Shown here one piece after another: positions 9,543-17,313 of a DNA stretch of 64,000 nt. Both the position numbers and the translations under genes were made by a program. Within the stretch, counting starts at the first letter, position 1, and the number at the start of each line of letters is the position of its first letter. The notes below the pieces were generated by a model that did no database searches, was not told the DNA's origin, and worked only from the letters and a program-made list of their open reading frames with translations. Origin of the DNA: Ralstonia pickettii (GTDB taxonomy: Bacteria; Pseudomonadota; Gammaproteobacteria; Burkholderiales; Burkholderiaceae). The stretch covers positions 3,286,001 through 3,350,000 of the forward strand of contig NZ_CP066771.1 in the NCBI RefSeq assembly GCF_016466415.2, read 5' to 3'.

Positions 9543-10232
9543 ATGAAACTGGTCATCGGCAACAAGAACTATTCGTCGTGGTCGCTACGCCCGTGGCTGC
9601 TCGCCAAGCAGGCCGGCATTCCGTTCGAAGAGATCCGCGTGCGCCTGCTGAGCGAGACCTTTGCCGCCGACGTGGCGCGTCATTCGCCCGCCGGCCGCGT
9701 GCCGGTCTTGGTGGACGGCGACATGAACGTGTGGGATTCGCTCGCCATCTGCGAGACGCTGGCCGAGCGCTTTCCGCGCGCGCAACTGTGGCCGGCTGAC
9801 CCGAAGGCCCGCGCGCACGCCCGCTCGATCTGCGCTGAAATGCACAGCGGCTTCACCAACCTGCGCAACAACATGCCGATGAATGTGACGGCCGTGCTGC
9901 CGGGCATGGGTTGGAACGTGGCCGTGCAGCGCGACATCGATCGCATTGCCGCCATGTGGACCGAGCTGCGCCAGAAGTACGCAGCCGAAGGCCCGTTCCT
10001 GTTCGGTCACTTCACGGTCGCCGATGCGTTCTACGCACCGGTGGTCAGCCGCTTCGCCACGTACGGTGTGCGTCTGCCCGAGGCTGCCAAGGCCTACGCC
10101 GATTACATCCTCAACCTGCCCGCCATGCAGGAATGGATCGACGGTGCGCGCGCCGAGCATGACTTCCTCGCCGACGACGAGCCGTACCGCACTGCGCCGG
10201 ACGAAGACACGCTGGTTGCCGCCAATCAATGA
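9543..10232 (+). CDS. glutathione S-transferase family protein
   Basis: A 229-residue cytoplasmic protein with the N-terminal thioredoxin-like fold (M-K-L-V-I-G-N-K-N-Y-S-S-W-S-L-R-P-W, in which a serine of the S-S-W-S run is the likely catalytic residue) and the glutathione-contact region G-R-V-P-V-L and D-S-L-A-I-C-E-T-L at residues 50-80. The C-terminal all-helical domain holds F-G-H-F-T-V-A-D-A-F-Y-A-P-V, the usual N-capping box. The substrate is unknown. AAGGACGGG precedes the start. The stop codon overlaps the cca start by four bases (ATGA), so the two genes are translationally coupled. Confidence 0.92.
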   Translation: MKLVIGNKNYSSWSLRPWLLAKQAGIPFEEIRVRLLSETFAADVARHSPAGRVPVLVDGDMNVWDSLAICETLAERFPRAQLWPADPKARAHARSICAEMHSGFTNLRNNMPMNVTAVLPGMGWNVAVQRDIDRIAAMWTELRQKYAAEGPFLFGHFTVADAFYAPVVSRFATYGVRLPEAAKAYADYILNLPAMQEWIDGARAEHDFLADDEPYRTAPDEDTLVAANQ

Positions 10233-11515
10233 CGGAACGCGCATCACAGACGGAAGCCATCGTCGATCCAGCCACGCACGGGCTGGATGTGTATGCCGTG
10301 GGCGGTGCCATTCGTGACGCGCTGCTCGGGCTGCCGGTGCAGGACCGGGATTACGTTGTGGTCGGGGCCACGCCCGAAGCCATGGAGGCACGGGGCTTTC
10401 GTGCCGTCGGCAAGGATTTCCCGGTGTTCCTGCACCCCGCTACGCATGCCGAATACGCGCTCGCCCGCACCGAGCGCAAGACGGCTGCCGGCTACAAGGG
10501 CTTCTCGGTCTACTACGCGCCGGACGTCACGCTCGAAGACGACCTCATCCGCCGCGACCTGACCATCAACGCGATGGCGCAGCGCGTGGCGGAAGACGGC
10601 GCGCTGGTTGGTCCCGTCATCGATCCGTATGGAGGGCAGGCTGATCTGGCCTCGCGCGCGTTCCGGCATGTATCCGATGCGTTCATGGAGGACCCGGTGC
10701 GCATCCTGCGACTGGCGCGGTTTGCTGCGCGCTTTGCCGATTTTCATGTCGCACCCGAAACCAACGCGCTGATGCAGCGCATGGTGCAGGCCGGCGAAGT
10801 CGATGCGCTGGTGCCCGAGCGGGTGTGGCAGGAAATTGCCCGAGGCCTGATGGAGGCGCATCCGCAGCGCATGTTTGCCGTGCTGCGTGACTGCGGTGCG
10901 CTGGTGCGCCTGCTGCCCGAACTTGACCGGCTGTGGGGCGTGCCGCAGCGCGCCGACTACCACCCCGAAGTCGATACCGGCGTGCACACCATGATGGTGA
11001 TCGAAACCGCTGCTGCGATGGCGACGTCGCTGCCGGTACGCTTTGCCGCGCTGGTGCATGACCTCGGTAAGGGCACCACCCCCGACGACATCTTGCCGCG
11101 CCACATCGGCCACGAAGGGCGCAGCGTGCCGCTGATCGAAGCCGTCTGCCAGCGCCTGCGTGTGCCGACAGAGTGCCGCGAGCTCGCCCTGGTGGTGGCG
11201 CGCGAGCACGGCAACATTCACCGCTGCGATGGCTTTGATGCGGCAGCGCTGGTACGCCTGCTTGAGCGTTGCGACGCCCTGCGCAAGCCCGATCGTTTTC
11301 GTCAGGCCCTGCAGGCGTGCGAGGCCGATGCGCGTGGTCGTCTCGGGTTTGAAGACCGCAGCTATCCGCAGACGGCGCGTCTACTGCGCGCGCTGGAGGC
11401 CGCATCATCCATCGACGCGGGCGCCGTCGCCAAGCGCCATGCCGACAGCCCGGCGCACATCAAACAAGCCGTGCATCAGGCCCGCATCGAGGCCGTCGCG
11501 CAGGCCGGCGTCTAG
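10229..11515 (+). CDS. cca: multifunctional CCA-adding tRNA nucleotidyltransferase
   Basis: A 428-residue cytoplasmic enzyme that adds or repairs the 3' CCA of tRNAs. The N-terminal half is a class II nucleotidyltransferase: V-Y-A-V-G-G-A-I-R-D-A-L-L-G (residues 21-34), the carboxylate pair in Q-D-R-D-Y, and R-R-D-L-T-I-N-A-M-A (residues 109-118). Residues 230-330 form an HD domain (V-H-D-L-G-K-G), which in E. coli-type enzymes carries 2'-phosphatase and phosphodiesterase activity. The ATG at 10229 overlaps the GST stop; it adds a short non-conserved N-terminus, so a later start such as GTG near 10289 is possible. Convergent with the binding-protein gene at 11546. Confidence 0.95.
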   Translation: MTERASQTEAIVDPATHGLDVYAVGGAIRDALLGLPVQDRDYVVVGATPEAMEARGFRAVGKDFPVFLHPATHAEYALARTERKTAAGYKGFSVYYAPDVTLEDDLIRRDLTINAMAQRVAEDGALVGPVIDPYGGQADLASRAFRHVSDAFMEDPVRILRLARFAARFADFHVAPETNALMQRMVQAGEVDALVPERVWQEIARGLMEAHPQRMFAVLRDCGALVRLLPELDRLWGVPQRADYHPEVDTGVHTMMVIETAAAMATSLPVRFAALVHDLGKGTTPDDILPRHIGHEGRSVPLIEAVCQRLRVPTECRELALVVAREHGNIHRCDGFDAAALVRLLERCDALRKPDRFRQALQACEADARGRLGFEDRSYPQTARLLRALEAASSIDAGAVAKRHADSPAHIKQAVHQARIEAVAQAGV

Positions 11516-11545
11516 CTTGGCACCCAGAGCCGGCCGCGCGGCCGC

Positions 11546-12451
11546 TCACTCGCACGGGTTGTCGTTCGGGTTGGCGTACAGCGCCTTCAACTGATCGTTC
11601 ATCGGGAAGTTGAAGTTCAGGTTCTTGGGCGGCACCGGCTTTTCGAACCACTTGGCGTAGAGCGCCTTGATTTCGCCGCTCTTCATCACGCCGGTCATGG
11701 TGTCGTCCACCAGCTTCTTGAACTGCGGGTCGTCGCGGCGCAGCATGAAGCCGTAGGCTTCGAACGACTGCGGCGTGCCGGTCACGACCCAGTCGTCCGG
11801 CTTCTGCGCCAGCGTGCGCGCGCCTGCCAGCAGCACGTCATCCATCATGAACGCCGCCACGCGGCCGCTCTGCAGCGTGAGGAACGATTCACCGTAATCC
11901 TTGCCGCTGATCACGTTCATGTTCATCTTCTTCTCGTCGTTCATCCTGCGCAGGATGCGTTCCGACGTCGTGCCCGCGTTGGTGATCACCGACTTGCCCG
12001 CCAGGTCGGGAAAATCCTTCACGCCCGATTTCACGTTGGTCAGCAGGCGCGTACCGGCAATGAAGAAGGTCGTCGAAAAAGCGGTCTGCTGCTCGCGTGA
12101 TTTCAGGTGCGTGGTCACGCCGCACTCGAGGTCCACCGAGCCGTTCTGCACCAGCGATGTCCGGTTCTGCGACGTCACCGGAATGTGCTTGATGTCCAGG
12201 TTGGGCTTGCCCGTCTTCTTCTTGACGGCGTCGATCACGCGCGAGCAGAGGTCTGCCGAGAAACCGACGATCTCGTTCTTGCTGTCGCGGTAAGAAAACG
12301 GAATCGACGATTCGCGCACGCCGATCAGGATCGTGTTGCTGTCCTGGATTTTCTTCAGCGTGCCGTCCAGCGCCTGCGCGTGCGCGCCGATCGCGAGCAG
12401 GCTGGCCAGTGCCAGCGGGAAGGTTCGGATACAGCGGGTGGTCAAACGCAT
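11546..12451 (-). CDS. GltI-like glutamate/aspartate ABC transporter substrate-binding protein
   Basis: A 301-residue periplasmic protein with a Sec signal peptide (residues 1-25, ending A-H-A) and an SBP family 3 fold. R-E-S-S-I-P-F-S-Y, T-S-Q-N-R-T-S-L-V-Q-N-G, D-L-E-C-G, A-F-M-M-D-D-V-L-L-A-G and P-P-K-N-L-N-F follow E. coli GltI closely, so glutamate, aspartate or a close acidic amino acid is the likely ligand. No permease or ATPase gene is beside it, which is unusual; it must use a transporter encoded elsewhere. It is the last gene of the minus-strand set that begins with the RpiR regulator, 83 bases after the BKACE gene. Confidence 0.93.
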   Translation of the reverse strand: MRLTTRCIRTFPLALASLLAIGAHAQALDGTLKKIQDSNTILIGVRESSIPFSYRDSKNEIVGFSADLCSRVIDAVKKKTGKPNLDIKHIPVTSQNRTSLVQNGSVDLECGVTTHLKSREQQTAFSTTFFIAGTRLLTNVKSGVKDFPDLAGKSVITNAGTTSERILRRMNDEKKMNMNVISGKDYGESFLTLQSGRVAAFMMDDVLLAGARTLAQKPDDWVVTGTPQSFEAYGFMLRRDDPQFKKLVDDTMTGVMKSGEIKALYAKWFEKPVPPKNLNFNFPMNDQLKALYANPNDNPCE

Positions 12452-12534
12452 CTTTCCTCCAATGTTTGTGGTGCGCGGCCTGTTGTGTTGCGGCCGTCTG
12501 TGCTTTGACTTCGTGGCGATGAATGCGGTGCGTC

Positions 12535-13371
12535 TTAACGGCCGAACCAGTTGCGCAACTCTGCCGCGCTGGCCAGCGGCAGGTGCAGCGCGTCGAGATG
12601 CCGCCGCAGGTTGCGGACGAGCGCCGCGTTGTCGGGCGCCGTGCTGCCGTCGGGCAGCGCCATGTTGTTTTCGAACCCCAGGCGCGCATGGCCGCCGAGC
12701 AGCGCTGCGCTGAGCGCGCATTCGGCTTCACGCGGGCCGAACGCACACATCGCCCAAGGCACGTTGGCGGTGATGGCACCGCCGTCGGTCCACGCTTGCA
12801 GGAAGGGCAACAGGTCGGACGGATCGGAGCGCTGGCCGGTGCTGTAGCGGCCGAGCACGAACAGCACCCAGTGCGGCGTGTCGGGCAGCACGCCGCGTGT
12901 GCGCAGGTCGCGGTAGCGCATCACGTCGTCAGCGGAATAGAGGATGTACTGGATCGCCGTGCGCGCGGCGGCAAGCTCACCAAAGAAACGCGCGGCTTGC
13001 GCGTCGTGCGCGGCATCCGGTGCCAGTTCGCGCAGCGCGGCGGAAATCGCTTCAGGCTGCAGCGCACGCACCGATGCCATCTGCTGTTCGGGCGTGTAGA
13101 TGCCAACGGCCTCGGTGGTGATCTGAATCACCAGAGCATCGCCCACGGCTCGTTGCACGGCGGCGATGGCCGGACGGTAGTCGTCAGGCTCCAGGCTATG
13201 CGTGCCGTCGGCGCGGCGCACATGCAGATGCAGCATCGCGGCGCCGGCATCCACGCATTGGCGTGCGCAGGCGGCCAGTTCGTCGGGCGTGAGCGGCAGT
13301 GCGGGATGATCGGCGTGCGTCTTGCGCGCACCGTTGGGCGCAACGGCGATGGCGATGGGCCGGGTCACCAC
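12535..13371 (-). CDS. BKACE family beta-keto acid cleavage enzyme (DUF849)
   Basis: A 278-residue TIM-barrel protein of the family founded by Kce, 3-keto-5-aminohexanoate cleavage enzyme. These enzymes react a beta-keto acid with acetyl-CoA to give acetoacetate and a new CoA ester. Visible family residues: P-N-G-A-R-K (residues 12-17), the metal ligands H48 and H50 in H-L-H-V-R, and I-Q-I-T-T-E-A. The exact keto acid cannot be told from sequence. The start overlaps the end of the aminotransferase gene by 7 bases, a strong sign of co-translation. The aminotransferase could make the keto acid that this enzyme cleaves. Confidence 0.88.
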   Translation of the reverse strand: MVTRPIAIAVAPNGARKTHADHPALPLTPDELAACARQCVDAGAAMLHLHVRRADGTHSLEPDDYRPAIAAVQRAVGDALVIQITTEAVGIYTPEQQMASVRALQPEAISAALRELAPDAAHDAQAARFFGELAAARTAIQYILYSADDVMRYRDLRTRGVLPDTPHWVLFVLGRYSTGQRSDPSDLLPFLQAWTDGGAITANVPWAMCAFGPREAECALSAALLGGHARLGFENNMALPDGSTAPDNAALVRNLRRHLDALHLPLASAAELRNWFGR

Positions 13372-14720
13372 GCGGCCTCCAGCGCCTTGGTGGTGGCGGC
13401 ATCAACCGCATCGCCCAAGCGTTCGACGATGGCGTCGATGTCCTGAGCGGTGGCGATGAACGGCGGCGCCAGCAGGATGTGGTCGCCGCGCCGGCCGTCA
13501 ATCGTGCCGCCCATCGGATACACCATCAGGCCGCGCTGCATCGCTTCGGCCTTCACGCGTGCGTGCGTCTTGCATGCAGGTGCCAGCGGCGCCTTGGTTG
13601 CGCGATCCGCCACCAGCTCCACGCCGACGAACAGCCCGCGCCCGCGTACGTCGCCTACGTGTGCGTGGTCGGCAAAGCGTGCACGCAGCGCAGCCCGCAG
13701 TTGCTCGCCACGCGCCTGCACGTTGGCAAGCAGGTTCTCTTCTTCGATCACCTTCTGCACTTCCAGCGCCGCCGCGCACGCCGTCGCATGGCCAATGTAA
13801 GTGTGGCCATGCTGGAAGAAGCCGCTGCCTTTCGTGATCGCGTCGACAATGCGGCGATTCACCAGCGTCGCGCCGATCGGCTGATACCCGCCGCCCAGGC
13901 CCTTGGCAATGGCGACCATGTCCGGCACCACGCCATCTTCTTCGCAGGCGAACAGGTAGCCGGTGCGCCCCATGCCGGACATCACCTCATCGAGCAACAG
14001 CAGCACGCCGTGGCGATCGCACACCGTGCGGATCTTGCGGAAGTAGTCACCCACCGGCGGCACCGCGCCGGCCGTGGCGCCCACCACCGTCTCGGCGACG
14101 AAGGCCGCAACGTTCTCCGTGCCGAGTTCGACGATCTTCGCGTCCAGTTCATCGGCCAGGCGCTGCACGTATTGCGCGTCGCTCTCGCCATCCAGGCGCT
14201 CGCGATACGCATAGCAAGGGGATACATGGTGGGCAGGCACCAGCAGCGGCAGGAAGGGTTCCCGGCGCCATGCGTTACCGCCAATCGCCAGTGCGCCCAG
14301 CGTGTTGCCGTGATAGCTCTGGCGCCGTGCGATGAAGTACTGGCGCTGCGGCTGGCCGATCTCAACGAAGTATTGGCGTGCGAGTTTCAGCGCCGCTTCA
14401 ATCGCTTCCGAACCGCCGGAGACGAAGTACACGTGGTCCAGATCGCCCGGTGCCGCAGCGGCCAGGCGTGCGGCCAGTTCTTCGGCCGCGTCCGTCGTGA
14501 AGAAAGACGTGTGCGCATAAGCCAGCGCGCGCACCTGCTTGCAGATGGCGTCCAACACGCGCGGGTGGCCGTGGCCGAGACACGAAACGGCGGCACCGCC
14601 GCAGGCGTCGAGATAGCGCTTGCCGTCGGAGTCGATGAGGGTCATGCCATCGCCGCCGACAGCGGTGGGCAGCGTCTTGCGTGGGTCGCGGTGGAAGACG
14701 GAGGTGGCGGACGGTGTCAT
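13365..14720 (-). CDS. class III PLP-dependent aminotransferase
   Basis: A 451-residue fold-type I aminotransferase of the omega-amino acid:pyruvate / acetylornithine group. S-G-G-S-E-A (residues 101-106) contacts the PLP phosphate, D244 in L-L-L-D-E-V-M-S-G-M-G-R-T-G binds the pyridine nitrogen, and K273 in I-A-K-G-L-G-G-G is the Schiff-base lysine. The amino donor is not determined; the group includes beta-alanine, gamma-aminobutyrate and 5-amino acid transaminases. It begins 16 bases after the RpiR regulator gene and overlaps the BKACE gene, which points to a route that turns an amine or amino acid into a keto acid and then splits it. Confidence 0.92.
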   Translation of the reverse strand: MTPSATSVFHRDPRKTLPTAVGGDGMTLIDSDGKRYLDACGGAAVSCLGHGHPRVLDAICKQVRALAYAHTSFFTTDAAEELAARLAAAAPGDLDHVYFVSGGSEAIEAALKLARQYFVEIGQPQRQYFIARRQSYHGNTLGALAIGGNAWRREPFLPLLVPAHHVSPCYAYRERLDGESDAQYVQRLADELDAKIVELGTENVAAFVAETVVGATAGAVPPVGDYFRKIRTVCDRHGVLLLLDEVMSGMGRTGYLFACEEDGVVPDMVAIAKGLGGGYQPIGATLVNRRIVDAITKGSGFFQHGHTYIGHATACAAALEVQKVIEEENLLANVQARGEQLRAALRARFADHAHVGDVRGRGLFVGVELVADRATKAPLAPACKTHARVKAEAMQRGLMVYPMGGTIDGRRGDHILLAPPFIATAQDIDAIVERLGDAVDAATTKALEAAW

Positions 14721-14736
14721 GGGCGATCGGGAACGG

Positions 14737-15645
14737 TCAACGTTGGGTGGGCGGCACGGCGACAGCCACTTCTCTGCGGCGGGCGCTGCGCACGTAGGCG
14801 GCTTGTTGCTTGAGCTGGGCGTCGCTGTCGGCCAGGTGGGCGAGCGCCGTTGGGCCGGCGTGGCGGAACCACGTCATCAGCAGCGCGTCGAGCAGCGCCA
14901 TCGGTGCGGCCAGCGAATGGAAGAACGACGGAATGGCGACAGGCGCGATGAGGTGTTGCCACGCCAGCTCAGCGCCGGGGGCGATGGCGCTGTCGGTCAC
15001 GTACACGAGGCGCGCCCCGCGCGCATGCGCGTACTGCATCGCCTCGATGACTTCGCGCGTGTAGGGATCAAAGGTGACAGCCACCACAATGTCGCCCTCG
15101 CCGCAAAAGCGCAGCGGGTCGGCCAGCGTATTGCCGCTGCCAGCGCACAACGTGACTTTCTCGTCGAACAGCTGGGCGGCATAGCCGAACGCATGCGTTA
15201 GCGCCAGGCAGCTGCGCGCGCCCAGCAAAAAGACGCGGCGCGCCCTGCAGAGGGCGGCGGCCACGGTGTCGAGCGCCGCCAGGTTGGCCGGCGAAAACGC
15301 CGATTGCACATGCGCACCGATGGCCATGCCGATGCGCTCGGCGTCTGATGCGCCTGCCGCATCGTCGCCCTGCAACGCGCTGGCGCGGCCGGCAAAGCCA
15401 TCGGCCTGTTGGCGCAGGTGGTTCACGCAGATGTCGCGCAGGGCGGCAAAGTCATCAAAGCCCAGCGCGCGTGCCAGGCGCGAGAACGTGGCCGGCGGCA
15501 GGTCGCAGCGGCGCGCCAGGTCCCGCATCGAGAGCAGCGCGATGTCGCGCTGGTGCGTCTCAAGCAACATGGCGGCGCGTTGCAATTGCGGGGACAGATC
15601 GGCCGCGCGGTCGCGCAGCGTCTGCATGAGCCCATCGAACGTCAT
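14737..15645 (-). CDS. MurR/RpiR family transcriptional regulator
   Basis: A 302-residue regulator with an N-terminal helix-turn-helix of the RpiR type (residues 15-80, including S-M-R-D-L-A-R-R-C and F-S-R-L-A-R-A-L-G-F) and a C-terminal SIS domain (residues 115-270) that usually senses a phosphosugar or related small acid. The ATG at 15645 is preferred over the in-frame TTG at 15666, since the longer start would put the gene's first codons inside the inverted repeat at 15663-15699. That repeat is a candidate autoregulatory operator. The gene leads the aminotransferase-BKACE-binding protein set on the same strand. Confidence 0.88.
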   Translation of the reverse strand: MTFDGLMQTLRDRAADLSPQLQRAAMLLETHQRDIALLSMRDLARRCDLPPATFSRLARALGFDDFAALRDICVNHLRQQADGFAGRASALQGDDAAGASDAERIGMAIGAHVQSAFSPANLAALDTVAAALCRARRVFLLGARSCLALTHAFGYAAQLFDEKVTLCAGSGNTLADPLRFCGEGDIVVAVTFDPYTREVIEAMQYAHARGARLVYVTDSAIAPGAELAWQHLIAPVAIPSFFHSLAAPMALLDALLMTWFRHAGPTALAHLADSDAQLKQQAAYVRSARRREVAVAVPPTQR

Positions 15646-15662
15646 GAGGTGATCGTGGTGAT

Positions 15663-15699
15663 TCAACTGTTTCGTAAACTACTTATTTGAAACAGTTGA
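15663..15699. promoter_or_regulatory. perfect 11-bp inverted repeat, probable operator of the RpiR operon
   Basis: TCAACTGTTTC at 15663-15673 and GAAACAGTTGA at 15689-15699 are exact reverse complements, separated by 15 AT-rich bases. The repeat lies 18-54 bases before the chosen start of the RpiR gene, where a promoter would be expected. Pairs of half-sites containing GAAA/TTTC occur in other RpiR-regulated operators, but binding by this protein is inference. Confidence 0.65.
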
Positions 15700-15732
15700 G
15701 TCAATACCGAATTCACCTTGGCGGCGGTGCGC

Positions 15733-15770
15733 AAAAAATAAAACGGCCGCATCTCAAGGCGTGCGGCCGT
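15733..15770 (-). terminator. Rho-independent terminator of the His-rich membrane protein gene (distal)
   Basis: Read on the minus strand, ACGGCCGC and GCGGCCGT (15770-15763 and 15750-15743) form an 8-bp stem followed by TTTATTTTTT (15742-15733). It is the second hairpin downstream of the gene at 15829 and insulates it from the RpiR operon. Confidence 0.8.
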
Positions 15771-15781
15771 GGCGGGCAAAC

Positions 15782-15805
15782 AAAAACGGAGGCCGAGGCC
15801 TCCGT
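15782..15805 (-). terminator. Rho-independent terminator of the His-rich membrane protein gene (proximal)
   Basis: ACGGAGGCC 15786-15794 and GGCCTCCGT 15797-15805 are exact complements with a minimal loop; on the minus strand the stem is followed by a T run complementary to the A run at 15782-15786. It begins 24 bases after the stop codon. Confidence 0.8.
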
Positions 15806-15828
15806 TGTGCGTGTGATGCGCGCGTGTC

Positions 15829-16134
15829 TCAGGTTGCCGGTGCGTCGACCTGCTCCATGCGGAGCTGGAAGAACCCAGCCCCGATCAGGCCAATCAGGCT
15901 CAGCGCCATGCTCGTACAGGCAAGAATCATCACCGCGCCCAGCGACGAGATCCCGCTCATGAGCGGCGTATGCATCAACGCTGACAGATTGCCGCCCACC
16001 CACATGGCCGCGACGAGGGCCATCAAACACATCAGCGCTGCGGCATTGCGCAACCACGTCAACCGCGTCTTGCGGCTGATGCCGTCGAAAGCGTGGAAAT
16101 GGAAGTGGTGGTGACCGGTGCCAACGAGTGCCAT
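15829..16134 (-). CDS. small His-rich two-helix membrane protein, unknown
   Basis: A 101-residue protein. Residues 7-13 are H-H-H-F-H-F-H, a possible metal-binding cluster in the cytoplasmic N-terminus, followed by a basic stretch (S-R-K-T-R) and two transmembrane helices at about residues 30-50 and 60-92. No family is recognised. The ATG at 16134 is chosen because AAGGAG lies 8 bases upstream. A possible promoter upstream on the minus strand is TTGACG (16245-16240) and TATACC (16224-16219) with a short 15-base spacer. Two terminators follow the gene, so it is probably transcribed alone. Bases 16250-16349 hold nothing recognisable. Confidence 0.7.
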   Translation of the reverse strand: MALVGTGHHHFHFHAFDGISRKTRLTWLRNAAALMCLMALVAAMWVGGNLSALMHTPLMSGISSLGAVMILACTSMALSLIGLIGAGFFQLRMEQVDAPAT

Positions 16135-16349
16135 GGAGAATCTCCTTGTGCTTGCCGTTTGATAGCGTTGAGTCACTATACCGAGACCTGCGACAGTTTG
16201 GCGCAGTTTGCGCCGCTAGGTATACCCTGAGCTGCGCTGCGTCAAGAGGTGTGGGTACATTTTTTGTGAGTGCGACACTGCGCCGCAGATCGGCGGCTGG
16301 AGCGGCAAAAGGGAGAGGGCGGGCACCTGCGAATGGCGCCGCAGGAATG

Positions 16350-16378
16350 AAAAAAGACCTCGCGAGGAGGTCTTTTTT
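16350..16378. terminator. bidirectional terminator next to tRNA-Phe
   Basis: GACCTC 16356-16361 and GAGGTC 16367-16372 form a stem flanked by six A residues on the left and six T residues on the right, so it can work on both strands. On the minus strand it ends the tRNA-Phe transcript about 43 bases after the CCA. Confidence 0.88.
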
Positions 16379-16420
16379 GTTGCTCTGCAAAATCGATCGA
16401 TCTTGAAGAGCGAAGAATTT

Positions 16421-16496
16421 TGGTGGCCTGGGGCGGAATCGAACCACCGACACGCGGATTTTCAATCCGCTGCTCTACCAACTGAGCTACCGGGCC
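16421..16496 (-). tRNA. tRNA-Phe (GAA)
   Basis: A 76-nt tRNA with encoded CCA. The acceptor arm pairs GGCCCGG with CCAGGCC (one mismatch-tolerant position), the D arm contains AGCTCAGTTGGTAGAGC, the anticodon stem-loop is GCGGATTGAAAATCCGC with anticodon GAA, and the T arm has GGTTCGATTCC. The bases A37 and the flanking A run fit tRNA-Phe. Confidence 0.97.
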
Positions 16497-16511
16497 AAGC
16501 AAAGAAAGGCA

Positions 16512-16541
16512 AGTATGACAGGATGTGCGCCTTGTCGTCAA
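16512..16541 (-). promoter_or_regulatory. tRNA-Phe promoter
   Basis: On the minus strand, TTGACG (complement of 16536-16541) and CATACT (complement of 16512-16517) are separated by 18 bases. The -10 ends 15 bases before the mature 5' end of the tRNA, which leaves a short leader for RNase P processing. Confidence 0.7.
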
Positions 16542-16563
16542 GTACCTCCGGGCACTTTAATGA

Positions 16564-17277
16564 TCAGGCGGCTGGTTCGCCCTTGTTGCGGGAGAGTTCG
16601 ACGCCCAGTTGCTTGAGCTTTCGGTACAGGTGAGTCCGCTCCAGACCGGTCTTTTCTGCCACGCGCGTCATGCTGCCGCCTTCACGCTGCAGGTGGTATT
16701 CGAAGTACGCGCGCTCAAACAGGTCGCGCGCCTCGCGCAGCGGCATGTCGAACGAGAACTGCATGCCGCCGCTTTCGGCTGCACGGGTCGGTACGCCATT
16801 GATGTCGGTGCGCTCGAGCGCGGCGGGTGTACCTGCTGCGGCGGCGTTTGGCATGGCGCCTGCGAGTCCCGCCACCGGAGCGGCAGCCGGTGTGGCCGAG
16901 CGTGGCTTTTCCTTGCTGCGCGACAGGCCCTGCTCCACCGCCGTCAGCAGCTTCTGCAGTGCGATGGGCTTCTCAAGGAAATTCAGCGCGCCGATCTTGG
17001 TCGCCTCGACGGCGGTGTCGATGGTGGCGTGGCCCGACATCATGATGACGGGCATGGTCAGCAGACCTTGCGACGCCCATTCCTTGAGCAGCGTCACGCC
17101 GTCGGTATCCGGCATCCAGATATCGAGCAGGACGAGGTCGGGCGTTGCGTTCGCGCGGTATTCGCGCGCGCGCTGCGCGTTCTCGGCGACTTCAACAACG
17201 TGCCCTTCGTCTCCGAGGATTTCGGAGAGCAACTCCCGGATACCCATTTCGTCGTCGACAACGAGGATGGTGGCCAT
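16564..17277 (-). CDS. NtrX-like response regulator without AAA+ domain
   Basis: A 237-residue cytoplasmic DNA-binding regulator. Residues 1-120 are a receiver domain with D8-D9, the phosphorylated D52 in L-L-D-I-W-M-P-D, the threonine/serine in M-S-G-H-A and the lysine in L-E-K-P. Residues 125-180 are a low-complexity Ala/Gly linker. Residues 190-232 are a Fis-type helix-turn-helix (R-V-A-E-K-T-G-L-E-R-T-H-L-Y-R-K-L). Classical NtrX has a sigma-54-activating ATPase between these parts; none is present here, so it cannot remodel sigma-54 polymerase. It follows the NtrY-like kinase gene by 36 bases and is its likely partner. Confidence 0.9.
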   Translation of the reverse strand: MATILVVDDEMGIRELLSEILGDEGHVVEVAENAQRAREYRANATPDLVLLDIWMPDTDGVTLLKEWASQGLLTMPVIMMSGHATIDTAVEATKIGALNFLEKPIALQKLLTAVEQGLSRSKEKPRSATPAAAPVAGLAGAMPNAAAAGTPAALERTDINGVPTRAAESGGMQFSFDMPLREARDLFERAYFEYHLQREGGSMTRVAEKTGLERTHLYRKLKQLGVELSRNKGEPAA

Positions 17278-17313
17278 GCTTTTCCTCTATGTGCGGCGGG
17301 ATTGCCGTCCGCG

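Noticed and set aside
16421-16496. tRNA-Phe as an integration site of an island.
   Set aside because: No second copy of the tRNA 3' end and no integrase were seen on either side; the flanks are ordinary core genes.
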